64,000 nucleotides of DNA from Butyricimonas muris (lineage in GTDB: Bacteria > Bacteroidota > Bacteroidia > Bacteroidales > Marinifilaceae). This document shows, one piece after another, positions 37,901 through 46,097 of the stretch. The DNA is taken from contig NZ_JBKEIT010000013.1 in the NCBI RefSeq assembly GCF_046365375.1, positions 62,001 through 126,000 of the forward strand. Reading direction: 5' to 3'. A program made the translations under genes and the position numbers. Position 1 is the stretch's first letter, and every line of letters starts with the position of its first letter. The notes beneath the pieces were generated by a model. It made no database searches and was not told the DNA's origin. It saw only the letters and a list, made by a program, of their open reading frames with translations.

Positions 37901-38525
37901 CAACATCATCCAATGTCGCCACATCCTCCTTCATCACCACGTTGATCGTATCCTTCCCGGCATAGACAATCTCTTGCGCTTCCATACCGATAAAAGAAAA
38001 CACGAGAGAAAACTTCTCCGGGGCATTCGGTATCGAAAGTTGATAATCTCCCGTGCTATTCGTTGCCGTTCCTATCGGGAATCCCTTCAATTGAACGGTA
38101 ACACCGGGTAGAGGTTGCTTCTTCGCGTCCGTCACTTTTCCGACAATACGAATAACCTTTGCCTGTTGCACGGCAAGTTCCCGAACAATATACACTCCTC
38201 CCTCTTCGAAAAACTCGAAACGAGTATCTTTCAGCACTTGTCGCAACGCTTCGACTACATCCATTTCCGTGATTTTCATCTCACGGCACTGCACTTGTTT
38301 CGTCTTACCCGCATCATACAGAATACGGATTCCCGACTGATTCTTTATTTGCTTCAGCACCTCGTTCAAATTCATATCGGACTTTACCGAGATATTCACC
38401 TTTTGGGTAAATGCACTGGCTGAAATAAAGAAAAACATCACAAAAAATAACGTCAGTTTCATCACTTGAAAAATTTTTTTGACACAATGTGGTCGTACCC
38501 ACACTTCGGGTGGATTTTTTTTCAT
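34962..38525 (-). CDS. SusC/RagA TonB-dependent transporter with STN domain, locus 3
   Basis: A 1187-residue transporter: signal peptide after a basic extension (to about residue 41), STN domain (about 48-115, LNEVLKQIKNQSGIRILYDA), CarboxypepD_reg-like domain (about 128-210, KQPLPGVTVQLKG), plug (about 215-350, ending GSQAANGVIVITTKK) and barrel. As in the other loci the start is ATG plus eight A residues. A hairpin with a T-run lies just upstream, next to the FecR stop. It should import the locus 3 substrate and signal to the FecR protein at 38611. Confidence 0.95.
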   Translation of the reverse strand: MKKNPPEVWVRPHCVKKIFQVMKLTLFFVMFFFISASAFTQKVNISVKSDMNLNEVLKQIKNQSGIRILYDAGKTKQVQCREMKITEMDVVEALRQVLKDTRFEFFEEGGVYIVRELAVQQAKVIRIVGKVTDAKKQPLPGVTVQLKGFPIGTATNSTGDYQLSIPNAPEKFSLVFSFIGMEAQEIVYAGKDTINVVMKEDVATLDDVVVTGYMTVNRGSYVGAVTTVKVDDIKIAGMTSIDQMLQGVVPGMTVRMSTGQVGASPKIRVRGTSTLLGNKEPVWVVDGVIQREPIPMQDELSGDIEDLRLIVSNAISWLNPNDIETLTVLKDASATAIYGSQAANGVIVITTKKAETGRLSVSYSGSVTVGQRPKYGMYDRMTSQERMQLSQEIYEERVSFPNSILPIGYEGLVEKLNNKEITESEMKEEFRKMERMNTDWFSILFRNSVSHQHSLSVTGGSEKISNRTSINISETLGEAIGNEMSNFSVSSNTTMKFLPTLQASFLVNGSLRNTEGFAYNVSPFDYAYNTSRVIPAYNEDGTLFYHEKVGASSNSIPLKNRYNYNILNERNNTGNENTTKKLSTSLDLNWTILPGLQYQGVFSYGLSSSNIKSWATEQSFYITSMRGYEFGSVLANQAEEKGSRLPWGGLLYTEESSVRDYTFRNSLVYDKTFKDVHRMTLQAGIEIASAKTTGTRNKNYGYLKYRGESFASVPLMYTPVGASAKNNELYEEMRTNRKVVNRKSNSLSEYFTGIYSYDNRYVVNFNARLDASNRFGQDPDKKFRPTWSVGAKWRVANEPFTRGWNWIDGLDISASYGYQGNAVENVSPYLIASDGGFHEQYKQYTLNIKGLPYDNLGWEKTKSWNFSVDLAFLNGRLNVLANVFGKNSDVLSSRDVPAENGMLNSVIFGSKMENKGYELTVNVVPVRTKDFLWQFSVNTGVTKNKQTNNERVNTVDDFLNGTCIVNGEAYSAFYSFEFDGLDPENGTPLFKNLDIDDTEDFTKFLVLSGKDEPDFSGGLSTSFRYKNFRFQANFSMQFGGQGRIPDFYNTSSQKGLPSPEQNASRKLLNRWRNPGDETIYPSLPGRGSTTELRLPTSGGTYKSPYQMYNMANIRVADTDLIRCTQLSLSYQFGEQVLRVLHVRNLNLSASMANPFMIVFDKKWKGIDPETGGWPTRRTMSLSLSAAF

Positions 38526-38561
38526 AACTTTGTTTGATTTTATAAGTTTAACACTTAGAAC

Positions 38562-38610
38562 AAAAAGGGATTCGATACATGGTTTGGTCGCTCTGTTTCG
38601 AGCCCTTTTT
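38562..38610 (-). terminator. Hairpin with T-run after FecR, locus 3 (attenuator or terminator)
   Basis: On the minus strand AAAAAGGG and TCGA pair with TCGA and CCCTTTTT (plus positions 38562-38569, 38572-38575, 38598-38601, 38603-38610). The T5 end of the stem gives the look of an intrinsic terminator. It abuts the FecR stop at 38611 and precedes SusC, the same position as in locus 1. Confidence 0.5.
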
Positions 38611-39771
38611 TTATTTTGCTTTTCTCACTATCACAACATTATCTTCTATTTCAAATTTCACGTTTGTTCCTAACTCGAATAAATTCAATAACGGTCTTAC
38701 ATCCGAATATTTATCCAGCGTTCCGGATAACTCCACGTTTTTCAAATCCTCCGAATCAAACTGCACTTTCAAATCGTACCAACGCGCTAAAACGACCATA
38801 ATCTCCGATAAACGCTGTTCCTCGAAACAGAAAAGATGATCTTTCCATGCCGTGTACAATCTTGTATTCACCTTACAGACCCGAGGTAATTCATTCCCTA
38901 TCTTGTAAGTTAATTGTTCCCCGGGACGCAACACGATTTCCGGTTGCGACTCATGCACGTAACTGATTGCCCCTCGTTCCAAAGTCGCGATCATCGTGGT
39001 CGAGTCGTAGACAGCCACGTCGAATCCCGTACCCAATACTTTCACGTCACCGGCAGCCGTGTTCACGATAAAAGGTTTATCCGGATTACTTTTCACGTCA
39101 AAATAAGCCTCCCCCTTCAAATAAACCTGCCGGGAATCCCCCTTGAACTGAAGCGGGAAATGTAACTCCGTCTCGGAATTTAACCACACGTTCGTACCGT
39201 CCGACAAAACCAGATGATACTCTCCTCCACGGGGAATAATCAATTTATTATAACTCTTTTCCGTCATGACAACTTCACTTGCCTCCTCTCCGCGTATCAC
39301 TCCCGCGGAATCAATATGGATAACTCCTTCCGTGGTTTCTATCCTCGAGGAACGAGCCTCTTTCAGGTCAAGCGTCCGCCCGTCATTCAACACGAGCACC
39401 GCTTTCCGTTCCCCGGGAGTAATCACCTTTTTCACTGAAGGCACATTCCCCCGTTGCTCCGGTTCCACTTGGAACATCCAAACCACCCCTAAAAGAACAG
39501 CTACCGAAGCCGCTACCGAACTTACCCGAATCATCACCCGGCGACGATTACGCCTTCTCAATTTCCCGAAAGCCGCGTCAGCATCAAAACGTCGCTGTTC
39601 CTCATACTTTTGTTTTAGATAATCCGGTCGGGAAAGCCTCCCGGCGATCCGTTCCTCCATCGAATCACCGACAAATTCTCTGTCAGAACTTTCCTCTTCT
39701 AAAAAAAGTCCTTTTAGATAATCCGTAACCCGCTTGGATCTATTCGCTATATTTTTCCAATCTCGTATCAT
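38611..39771 (-). CDS. FecR-family anti-sigma factor, locus 3
   Basis: The ATG at 39771 gives 386 residues, matching the 383-390 of its paralogues, and puts the conserved box 37 nt upstream. An ATG at 39801 would overlap the sigma gene. The order is cytoplasmic helices, an Arg-rich stretch (KLRRRNRRR), a membrane segment (VSSVAASVAVLLGVVWMF), the FecR domain (RGGEYHLVLSDGTNVWLNS, GEAYFDVKSN) and a DUF4974-type C-terminus with LARWYDLKVQF. It should restrain the sigma factor of locus 3. Confidence 0.92.
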   Translation of the reverse strand: MIRDWKNIANRSKRVTDYLKGLFLEEESSDREFVGDSMEERIAGRLSRPDYLKQKYEEQRRFDADAAFGKLRRRNRRRVMIRVSSVAASVAVLLGVVWMFQVEPEQRGNVPSVKKVITPGERKAVLVLNDGRTLDLKEARSSRIETTEGVIHIDSAGVIRGEEASEVVMTEKSYNKLIIPRGGEYHLVLSDGTNVWLNSETELHFPLQFKGDSRQVYLKGEAYFDVKSNPDKPFIVNTAAGDVKVLGTGFDVAVYDSTTMIATLERGAISYVHESQPEIVLRPGEQLTYKIGNELPRVCKVNTRLYTAWKDHLFCFEEQRLSEIMVVLARWYDLKVQFDSEDLKNVELSGTLDKYSDVRPLLNLFELGTNVKFEIEDNVVIVRKAK

Positions 39772-39788
39772 TTCATGTTTCTTCTCAT

Positions 39789-40376
39789 TTAAAGAACACA
39801 TGACTTTAAAAAACGGGTGACAAAAAAAATCAAAAAAATGAACCACCCCTCACCCAAACGTTCACGAACATAAGCATACGCCCTCTTTTTCTGCGTCTTA
39901 ACGGAATTTTCGCTTATCTGCAATTTTTCGGCAATCTCTTTCACTTTATCGCCATTCATACTCATCAACAGCACATCCTTCTGCTGCCCGGACAACTCGT
40001 CCACTATCGCGTAGAACCTGTTCACGACATCTTCCTCCACCGCAATCTCGATCACTGGATCAAACTCTTCCTGCTCCTCCAGCACTTTCTCTCCCCATTT
40101 CTCGTAAAGTCCTTGAGCGTACCCTTGATCCCGTACCAGATTTAATGAACGGGTATATACCGCCCGGTACAAATAAGCTGTTAATGAAGACCCATCTTCA
40201 AACCGGATAGATGAATCCCATATTTTAATGAAACAATCCTGAACAACATCCTCCGCAACATCCGTATCTTTCACGATTTTCAAGGCATAGTTACAGAGTG
40301 CAGGATAAAATCTCCTGTACAACTCTCTCCACGCTCCCTCTCGCTTCTTGTTCACATTTTCAATAAAATGATCCAT
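39789..40376 (-). CDS. ECF RNA polymerase sigma factor, locus 3
   Basis: About 195 residues from the ATG at 40376 (MDHFIENVNKK); further ATG and TTG codons at 40409 and 40430 would add residues that fit no sigma domain. Region 2 contains AEDVVQDCFIKIWD, region 4 contains LSGQQKDVLLMSMNGDKV and IAEKLQISENSVKTQKKRAY. The C-terminal tail is hydrophobic (GWFIFLIFFVTRFL) because the reading frame runs through the T-rich conserved box shared by all four loci. The class II aldolase-like gene ends 58 nt upstream, and no clean promoter is seen in between. Confidence 0.9.
   Translation of the reverse strand: MDHFIENVNKKREGAWRELYRRFYPALCNYALKIVKDTDVAEDVVQDCFIKIWDSSIRFEDGSSLTAYLYRAVYTRSLNLVRDQGYAQGLYEKWGEKVLEEQEEFDPVIEIAVEEDVVNRFYAIVDELSGQQKDVLLMSMNGDKVKEIAEKLQISENSVKTQKKRAYAYVRERLGEGWFIFLIFFVTRFLKSCVL
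39808..39820 (-). promoter_or_regulatory. Conserved sigma/anti-sigma box, locus 3
   Basis: On the minus strand TCACCCGTTTTTT, preceded by a T8-G run, 37 nt upstream of the FecR start. Here the box lies inside the last codons of the sigma gene, yet sequence and spacing are kept, which argues that the nucleotide sequence itself is selected. Confidence 0.45.
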
Positions 40377-40434
40377 AATTACAATATCCAATTCTAATTC
40401 AGATCCCATCACCTTAATACAAAGATGCAAATAA

Positions 40435-41064
40435 TTATCGAGAATTTAAACGTAATCTCTTCAAATTCTCGACATCTTTTTTTCCAAGTACCTCATATCT
40501 ACCTCTACTTTGAACGATAATCCGGCACGCCATCTCGAAAAATAACGCCCGTTGAAGCACATCGTCAAAATCCTTCCCGCACACCACCTGCCCGTGATTA
40601 CTCATCAGCACCGCATCGTGTTCCCGCATACCGTCAATCACCGCTTGCGCCAATTCCGGTGAGCCGGGACAATAATAAGGAATAACAGCAATCTCCCCCA
40701 CGTGATAAGGCACCTCCAATGTCACGTTAAAACTTTCCGGTTTCTCCTTCATGCACGCCACAACAGTCGCGTACTCCGATTGGAAATGCAACACCACGTT
40801 CACGTCCGCCCGCTCCCGCATAACCCCCAAATGAAAAACACTCTCCATGGAAGGTCTTACCCCGTTTTCCGACAGCCCGCTCACCACATCACATACTGCC
40901 ACCCGCTCCCCCGTCAAAACAGGCAACCATGAACCCGTCCCCGAAACGAGAGCCTTCTCCCCGACTCTCCATGACAAATTCCCGCTACTGCAAAGCATCA
41001 ACCCTGCCTCACCATACCGGTGCGCTTGGGTCACAAAGTACTCTATATTCTCTTCTGTGATCAT
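40435..41064 (-). CDS. Class II aldolase/adducin-family protein, one metal ligand replaced
   Basis: A 209-residue cytosolic protein with the class II aldolase fold: SSGNLSWR near 26-33, the SGTG phosphate-type loop at 41-44, Glu74 in PSMESVFHLG, and SNHG (His157). Enzymes such as L-fuculose-phosphate aldolase bind zinc by a His-x-His pair plus a later His. Here the pair reads HFQ (His93, Gln95), so one ligand is changed. It could be a phosphate-sugar aldolase or epimerase relative with altered metal binding, or an inactive adducin-like protein. It follows the protease gene by 69 nt on the same strand and ends just before the locus 3 sigma gene. Confidence 0.8.
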   Translation of the reverse strand: MITEENIEYFVTQAHRYGEAGLMLCSSGNLSWRVGEKALVSGTGSWLPVLTGERVAVCDVVSGLSENGVRPSMESVFHLGVMRERADVNVVLHFQSEYATVVACMKEKPESFNVTLEVPYHVGEIAVIPYYCPGSPELAQAVIDGMREHDAVLMSNHGQVVCGKDFDDVLQRALFFEMACRIIVQSRGRYEVLGKKDVENLKRLRLNSR

Positions 41065-41133
41065 AACAAGCGCAAATAACGTGAATTAATTCAAAAAAAA
41101 CAAGCAAGGGAGAAGGTGTCAAAAAAGCACGCG

Positions 41134-42495
41134 TTATATCTTTTTTAATTTCAACAAATACTTTTCCGTTTCCGAATCCGAAGGACGTGTCATATTCAAC
41201 TCCAACACCCGTCCCTTGGGATCCAACAATATAAAGCGGGGAATCCGGTCTGCCCTGAACGCCTTTAAAAACGACTCATTACCGGCAATCCACCACTGTA
41301 CACCTCCCATCTTTCCCATTTCCAAAGCCCCCGTCCAACGCCATTCTATATGATCACAAGAGATTCCGATAAAGACAATATTCTTCCCCTCCATCTTTTT
41401 CTCCAACTCCTGCAAATAGGGATACTCCTTCCGACACGGGTAACACCACGACGCCCACACGTCTATAAAAACATACTTCCCCTTCAACTCCGACAACGTA
41501 TGCTCTTTCCCTTGAGCATCCTTAAACACGAACTCCGGACATTTATCCCCTTTTTTCAATTCTGTCGTATCCACTCCATTCCCGGCTTTCACAACTTGCT
41601 CTTTTCCCATCAACCGCACGATCGAACTCACCGGGATACACTCCTTTATCCCCATCTGTCTATCCGTCGGCTGTTGGTCTACATAATATATCGGATGAAG
41701 GCACGACACTATGGCAATCATATTTCCCCGGTCATCCATAATCGGTCCCCCGCTGGAACCCTTTGCAAAATCCGCCGTAATCTCCACCCGGTTTCCAAAG
41801 GGATTGCCCGCCTCCTTTGTAAACGTGCGGGATACTACCCCGGTCGTGTACACGTAGGGATACCCTGCCGGATTCGTTAAAGCATGCACGTTCTCCCCTA
41901 CCGCGATATCCTGTCCTATCGGCATCGGCACCAATCTGTCACCCCGGGTATCAATCTTGAAAAAAGCCAAATCCCCGCTCCGGCTATAACTGAGAATCGA
42001 GGTTATCGAATATACTTTTCCCGCCTCCGTCGCCACGAAAAGAAGACTATCCCGCAAATCCAACCGTGCCGCAGTATCAATCAATTGCCAAAACACGTGC
42101 CAATTCGTCACGCACACCCCGTCTTCCGACAACACCACCGCTGTTGCCCACGGCTCAATCGCCTCCGGACGTGTCGTGGCACGCAAATACTTGAACATCA
42201 TCAACACACTCTCCCGCCTCTTCTCGACAATCTCCCCCGGCTTCAATTCCCGTTTCCCGGCAGGACAAGCCTTCATATCCACCGGTGTGCCCTCCGCCAA
42301 CGTTTGACACTCCTGCTTTAACGTACTCATCCCCTTGAACAAAGAAGTTGCCCCCGGGCGTTTCAACGAATCGAGTATCGTCCACCCCAACCGGCCATAA
42401 TCCCGGTAAACCACCTTTTGCGCCTGACTTCCACTCATTCCCCAAAAAAGGACAAACAAACTAAAGCCTAACCATTTAAAATAACGTCTTTCCAT
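41134..42495 (-). CDS. Exported trypsin-like protease fused to a TlpA-type thioredoxin
   Basis: A 453-residue periplasmic fusion. After a signal peptide (to about residue 25, SGSQAQ), residues about 95-300 form a trypsin-like serine protease: His133 in VTNWHVFW, Asp175 in SGDLAFFK, and Ser248 in AKGSSGGP. Residues about 316-453 form a TlpA/ResA-like thioredoxin with WASWCYPCRKEYP (Cys351, Cys354) and a CPEFVFKDAQGK lead-in. All catalytic residues are present in both halves. It lies 4 nt after the locus 4 thioredoxin gene, so the two are co-expressed. Reduction and cleavage of imported disulfide-bonded peptides would be a natural role (inference). Confidence 0.85.
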   Translation of the reverse strand: MERRYFKWLGFSLFVLFWGMSGSQAQKVVYRDYGRLGWTILDSLKRPGATSLFKGMSTLKQECQTLAEGTPVDMKACPAGKRELKPGEIVEKRRESVLMMFKYLRATTRPEAIEPWATAVVLSEDGVCVTNWHVFWQLIDTAARLDLRDSLLFVATEAGKVYSITSILSYSRSGDLAFFKIDTRGDRLVPMPIGQDIAVGENVHALTNPAGYPYVYTTGVVSRTFTKEAGNPFGNRVEITADFAKGSSGGPIMDDRGNMIAIVSCLHPIYYVDQQPTDRQMGIKECIPVSSIVRLMGKEQVVKAGNGVDTTELKKGDKCPEFVFKDAQGKEHTLSELKGKYVFIDVWASWCYPCRKEYPYLQELEKKMEGKNIVFIGISCDHIEWRWTGALEMGKMGGVQWWIAGNESFLKAFRADRIPRFILLDPKGRVLELNMTRPSDSETEKYLLKLKKI

Positions 42496-42499
42496 CCGA

Positions 42500-43591
42500 T
42501 TACTTTTTCTCTAATGCATACGGGATAAAATTCCCTAGTGCAAACTTAAACTTATCATTCGTCGTTTCCGCCAAAAGCTTTTTAGCCAACGCCAGCATTC
42601 GTTCCTGCTGCCCGGCATCCCCTTTACCTTTGATCGTCAATGCTAACGGGAAAAAAGCCGCCAATAAATGTTCATGTTCAATCCGCGGAAGATTCTTCTC
42701 GCAAGTTGTCAACAACTTCTCTATATCCCCGCTCCGCTGGGCCCGGGCAATCTCGGCAAACATCTTCAAACGGGGTTTACTCGGGAACTTATACCCTTCC
42801 ATCTCTTTCTCGATAGCGTCAATAGCCTCCACTCCGCTCTGTTTGTCCCGTCCCGTAATCATATTTGTCAACTTTACATCAAAAGCTGTCGCGATCTTCT
42901 CGTTCACCCGTTCCTCTCCCACGCTCTTTTGGAAACGAACGGCATTCGCCAACAAATACTCCATGTTCGGGGAACCTACCGGGGTCAATGCCGGATGCTC
43001 GTACACGAACCAATAAGCCGTATCCACCCGCTGAGCATCACTCAAATTTTTAAGCAACAAATCCGCTACCTCAAACACCTTCTGATCATCTACCGCCAGT
43101 AAAGCCTTAGCGTACTTTGCCAAAAACATCGACTCCCGATCTCCTGCCTCGTATTTCTTGGCAAGCACCCCGATAGCCGTATCCTCATCCAACCCCTCGG
43201 CAACCCGTTTGATAAAATCGGCAGCCGTTTCACTTCCCCCGACAATCCGGTGTTGCACCTCCCCACCTGTATTCAAAATCAAAAATGTCGGGAAAGCCGC
43301 AATCTCGTATCTCTTAGCAACATCCACGCCTTCCCCTTCCTCTGCATTTATCTTTAAACACACGAAACGGGGATTCAAATACTCCCCCATTTCCACCTTC
43401 GGGAATATCGTGTTCGCCATATACTTGCAGGGCATACACCACGAGGTGTACATATCTACAAACACCAACTTTTTCTCCGTTTTCGCTTTCTCCAAAGCCT
43501 TATCCAGCGCCAACTCCTCAAAATTCGTTTGGGCAAAAGCCCCCGTTTGCAGCATAAAACATGCTGCAATGACATATAAAATCTTTTTCAT
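42500..43591 (-). CDS. Exported thioredoxin-family protein, locus 4
   Basis: A 363-residue paralogue of the locus 2 thioredoxins: signal peptide (to about residue 21, GAFAQ), thioredoxin domain with YTSWCMPCK (Cys52, Cys55) and IAAFPTFLIL cis-Pro loop, then a helical C-terminal region. The Met-Pro pair between the cysteines differs from the Gly-Pro of its relatives and may shift the redox potential. It follows a terminator-like hairpin after the PKD-like lipoprotein gene, so its level may be set separately from the SusCD genes. Confidence 0.88.
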   Translation of the reverse strand: MKKILYVIAACFMLQTGAFAQTNFEELALDKALEKAKTEKKLVFVDMYTSWCMPCKYMANTIFPKVEMGEYLNPRFVCLKINAEEGEGVDVAKRYEIAAFPTFLILNTGGEVQHRIVGGSETAADFIKRVAEGLDEDTAIGVLAKKYEAGDRESMFLAKYAKALLAVDDQKVFEVADLLLKNLSDAQRVDTAYWFVYEHPALTPVGSPNMEYLLANAVRFQKSVGEERVNEKIATAFDVKLTNMITGRDKQSGVEAIDAIEKEMEGYKFPSKPRLKMFAEIARAQRSGDIEKLLTTCEKNLPRIEHEHLLAAFFPLALTIKGKGDAGQQERMLALAKKLLAETTNDKFKFALGNFIPYALEKK

Positions 43592-43612
43592 TACCGTAAA
43601 AATTAAATAAAA

Positions 43613-43642
43613 ACGGCACCCGCACGCACCCGCGGGAACCGT
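43613..43642 (-). terminator. Internal terminator or attenuator in locus 4
   Basis: ACGGCACCCGC (43613-43623) pairs with GCGGGAACCGT (43632-43642) except for a 2-nt internal loop, with an 8-nt apical loop. The minus strand continues with TTTTTATTTAATTTTT. It lies 10 nt past the stop of the PKD-like gene and 22 nt before the thioredoxin start. Confidence 0.65.
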
Positions 43643-43652
43643 CTTGACAAGA

Positions 43653-45236
43653 TTAACTATACCTGTAAATATTATTAAAAAGCCTCCAATTGGAAGTATA
43701 CCAGAACATAAAACGTACCTTCCCCTCGCCCCTCATCTCCAAATCCGGCACTAAGGTCAAACCGCCGTTCACTGACCAATTGAATGAATATATCGTGTAG
43801 CCCGTCCCCGAAGAGGTTGCCACTACCAATCGGTCAAAACGGCTATCATACACGGGCGGACTCCACGTAGATTCATTGTAGTCATAATTATTAGCGATAT
43901 ACTTGCAATAAGTCACCTCTCCCTCGAAAGTATGCACATCCATCACGAACGAATCATTATCAATATCATAGTAAGAAAGTCGGTTATCCTTGATAAAATA
44001 GATTTGATTTCTTGTCTGATGCATCGTGTAAAAATCAGCCGAGGCAAAAGCCTCGCAACGGGATACCGGTATCTCCCGGGCAAATCGAATAGGTCCGTGA
44101 GTCCCACTATACCACTCATAGGAAGTCAATCCGTACAACAACAAATTTTCTCGATCATCCTTCTTCCGCATCAAAGCGTAAGCCGTTCCATAATTTGTCA
44201 AGTGTTCCGGGTCTACACTCCCGTCCGTCTGCCCCATATAAATCAAATCGGCATTCATTCCGCTCGGGGAAATTCGTAATTCATCAAGATCACGATAAGC
44301 ATTATCGAAATATTTTATCTCCATCGTCGTCGACATATTACCGGAAGCCTGAAGTAACCCGAAAGAAGAACTCAATTCATCATACACCAACATCGGATTA
44401 CTATATCCATAACACACCAGATAAGGAGCAAGATGGTAATTCCCCAAAAGTGAGGGCATAAAAGCAGCCGCCCCCCCCTGCATCAAATAAGCCTGACCGC
44501 CATATATTAAACTCGCCGAACCGGACAATTTCATATAAGCCTCCATATTTCCGGATGTAAAATCCGGAACTTCGTAAAACAAATCCTCGTTCCTCGCCAA
44601 TATATTCTCGTCAGCTACCCGATACATCAAAATCTCCTTTTCGCTCACGGGAGTCAAACACACTTGATTCCTTTCCGCACTTCCCGTTTCCGGGTTATAC
44701 CACAGGTAATTATCCGTACTGAGCAACGATACCGGACGCCCCCGCATCGGCTCGCCCAAAGCCAACGACAACACATCCGTGGCGAACTCTGTCCCATCCG
44801 CTTGTACCAGCGAAAGATCCATATCCGTGTTCCCGTCGACAGTTTCCTTCAGAATCAACCATCCCCTGTCAATTCGGGGAACAATCGTGTACGAAAACGA
44901 AAGAAGCGCTTGAATCCCCGTTTCCACGTGAGTCGCTTCCACTTGCAATGTGACAGAACCGATCGTATCTACCCGCCACTCCAACCGGGAATCCTCCGAA
45001 ATCAATTCCGCCTCCGAACCGTGATAACGATACCAGTTATAAGTACACTCGACCTCCTCTCCTCCCATCGTACACGTGGGAGAAACACGAATCGGCTCCC
45101 CGGTTTTCACTGAACCGTTAGCTATATTTCCGATCGCCAGATTCGGCAAACGATGAATGGTGTTTTCCTTGTCATAACAACCCGTCAACAAGAGTCCCGC
45201 CATCAAGACTATCACCAGAATATATATATATTTCAT
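43653..45236 (-). CDS. PKD-like family lipoprotein, locus 4
   Basis: About 527 residues from the ATG at 45236; an ATG at 45254 adds six residues. The signal peptide ends at lipobox LLTGC (YDKENT). An N-terminal PKD/Ig-like region (about 40-125, CTYNWYRYHGSEAEL, VTLQVEATHVETG) is followed by a beta-rich region that resembles the PKD-like lipoproteins often found after SusD and DUF4843 genes in Bacteroidota. It would be a surface-exposed accessory binding protein for the locus 4 uptake system. It follows the DUF4843 gene by 18 nt. Ligand unknown. Confidence 0.75.
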   Translation of the reverse strand: MKYIYILVIVLMAGLLLTGCYDKENTIHRLPNLAIGNIANGSVKTGEPIRVSPTCTMGGEEVECTYNWYRYHGSEAELISEDSRLEWRVDTIGSVTLQVEATHVETGIQALLSFSYTIVPRIDRGWLILKETVDGNTDMDLSLVQADGTEFATDVLSLALGEPMRGRPVSLLSTDNYLWYNPETGSAERNQVCLTPVSEKEILMYRVADENILARNEDLFYEVPDFTSGNMEAYMKLSGSASLIYGGQAYLMQGGAAAFMPSLLGNYHLAPYLVCYGYSNPMLVYDELSSSFGLLQASGNMSTTMEIKYFDNAYRDLDELRISPSGMNADLIYMGQTDGSVDPEHLTNYGTAYALMRKKDDRENLLLYGLTSYEWYSGTHGPIRFAREIPVSRCEAFASADFYTMHQTRNQIYFIKDNRLSYYDIDNDSFVMDVHTFEGEVTYCKYIANNYDYNESTWSPPVYDSRFDRLVVATSSGTGYTIYSFNWSVNGGLTLVPDLEMRGEGKVRFMFWYTSNWRLFNNIYRYS

Positions 45237-45254
45237 ATCTTTTCTTTTTATCAT

Positions 45255-46079
45255 TTACCAATAAGCCACAGTAGGGAATACCAATTCCGAATCGGGATCA
45301 TCGGGATCTTCCCTCAAAGGCGGCAATCCCTGTTCTGCCCGCTCGGCATTTTCCAACCTCAACTCCCGGTTAAAAACATACAAATAATAATTCCGATCTT
45401 CTCTAGTCAACGACTCGATGAATGTATTATCCCAATTTTCTCCGGTCACTCGAATCATAAACTCATGCCTCACACGACTCCACGACCCGGCAAAAAACCA
45501 ATCATCCCACGCGCTCGGTCTTGATATACAATCCGCTATCCGTAACACGATATTACTATGCGCCTCGTCTCCCGCCGTCAAATCCTCGGAATCCGCGATA
45601 CGGAAAAAAAGCGTGTACGTCGTGTCGCGCAAAGACTCGTCCCGCAACACAATCACCGGAATCCGGGCTTCCAATTGCCCCGGTTCTAAAACCAAATGTT
45701 CAGCCATTCGCTCGTCATCAAAAGAAACATAATGCACGCCTGCTTCCGCCTGACGAGGAAGTACCCGTAAAACAGAGTCTGTTACCAAACCATCATTTCC
45801 ATAAATATATACCCATTCCTGCCCCTCGTACTGTTCCAATTTAATCCGGCTACTCTCCTTTGGCAACATCCCCTGCGGACGCACGGTAAACCACACCGTA
45901 TCCAACGCCAGATTCTCGTCTTTCCCGACGAACGAATAACTGTAAACATTAGGATTAAGAGAACTTTCATTCAAAACAAACTGCACTCCCCTCCAGCCAC
46001 TACCGTAACCGGGCAACGTCTCCTCGCAGGCAACACAACAAAAAGCCACACACAAGGATAATATTAATACACGTATCAT
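45255..46079 (-). CDS. DUF4843-type lipoprotein, locus 4
   Basis: A 274-residue lipoprotein (lipobox FCCVAC). The arrangement YSFVGKDENLALDTVWFTVRP, then LVLEPGQLEARIPVIVLRD, and its place between SusD and a PKD-like gene are typical of DUF4843 proteins. The family consists of beta-sandwich surface proteins of unknown biochemical function. It starts 18 nt after the SusD stop. It replaces the metallopeptidase-like lipoprotein found at the same place in loci 1-3. Confidence 0.75.
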   Translation of the reverse strand: MIRVLILSLCVAFCCVACEETLPGYGSGWRGVQFVLNESSLNPNVYSYSFVGKDENLALDTVWFTVRPQGMLPKESSRIKLEQYEGQEWVYIYGNDGLVTDSVLRVLPRQAEAGVHYVSFDDERMAEHLVLEPGQLEARIPVIVLRDESLRDTTYTLFFRIADSEDLTAGDEAHSNIVLRIADCISRPSAWDDWFFAGSWSRVRHEFMIRVTGENWDNTFIESLTREDRNYYLYVFNRELRLENAERAEQGLPPLREDPDDPDSELVFPTVAYW

Positions 46080-46097
46080 AAATTACTCCTTTCTTTA

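Noticed and set aside
40439..40471. Inverted repeat CGAGAATTT / AAATTCTCG at the end of the aldolase-like gene
   Set aside because: It overlaps the last codons, has a 15-nt loop and no T-run; not enough for a terminator call.
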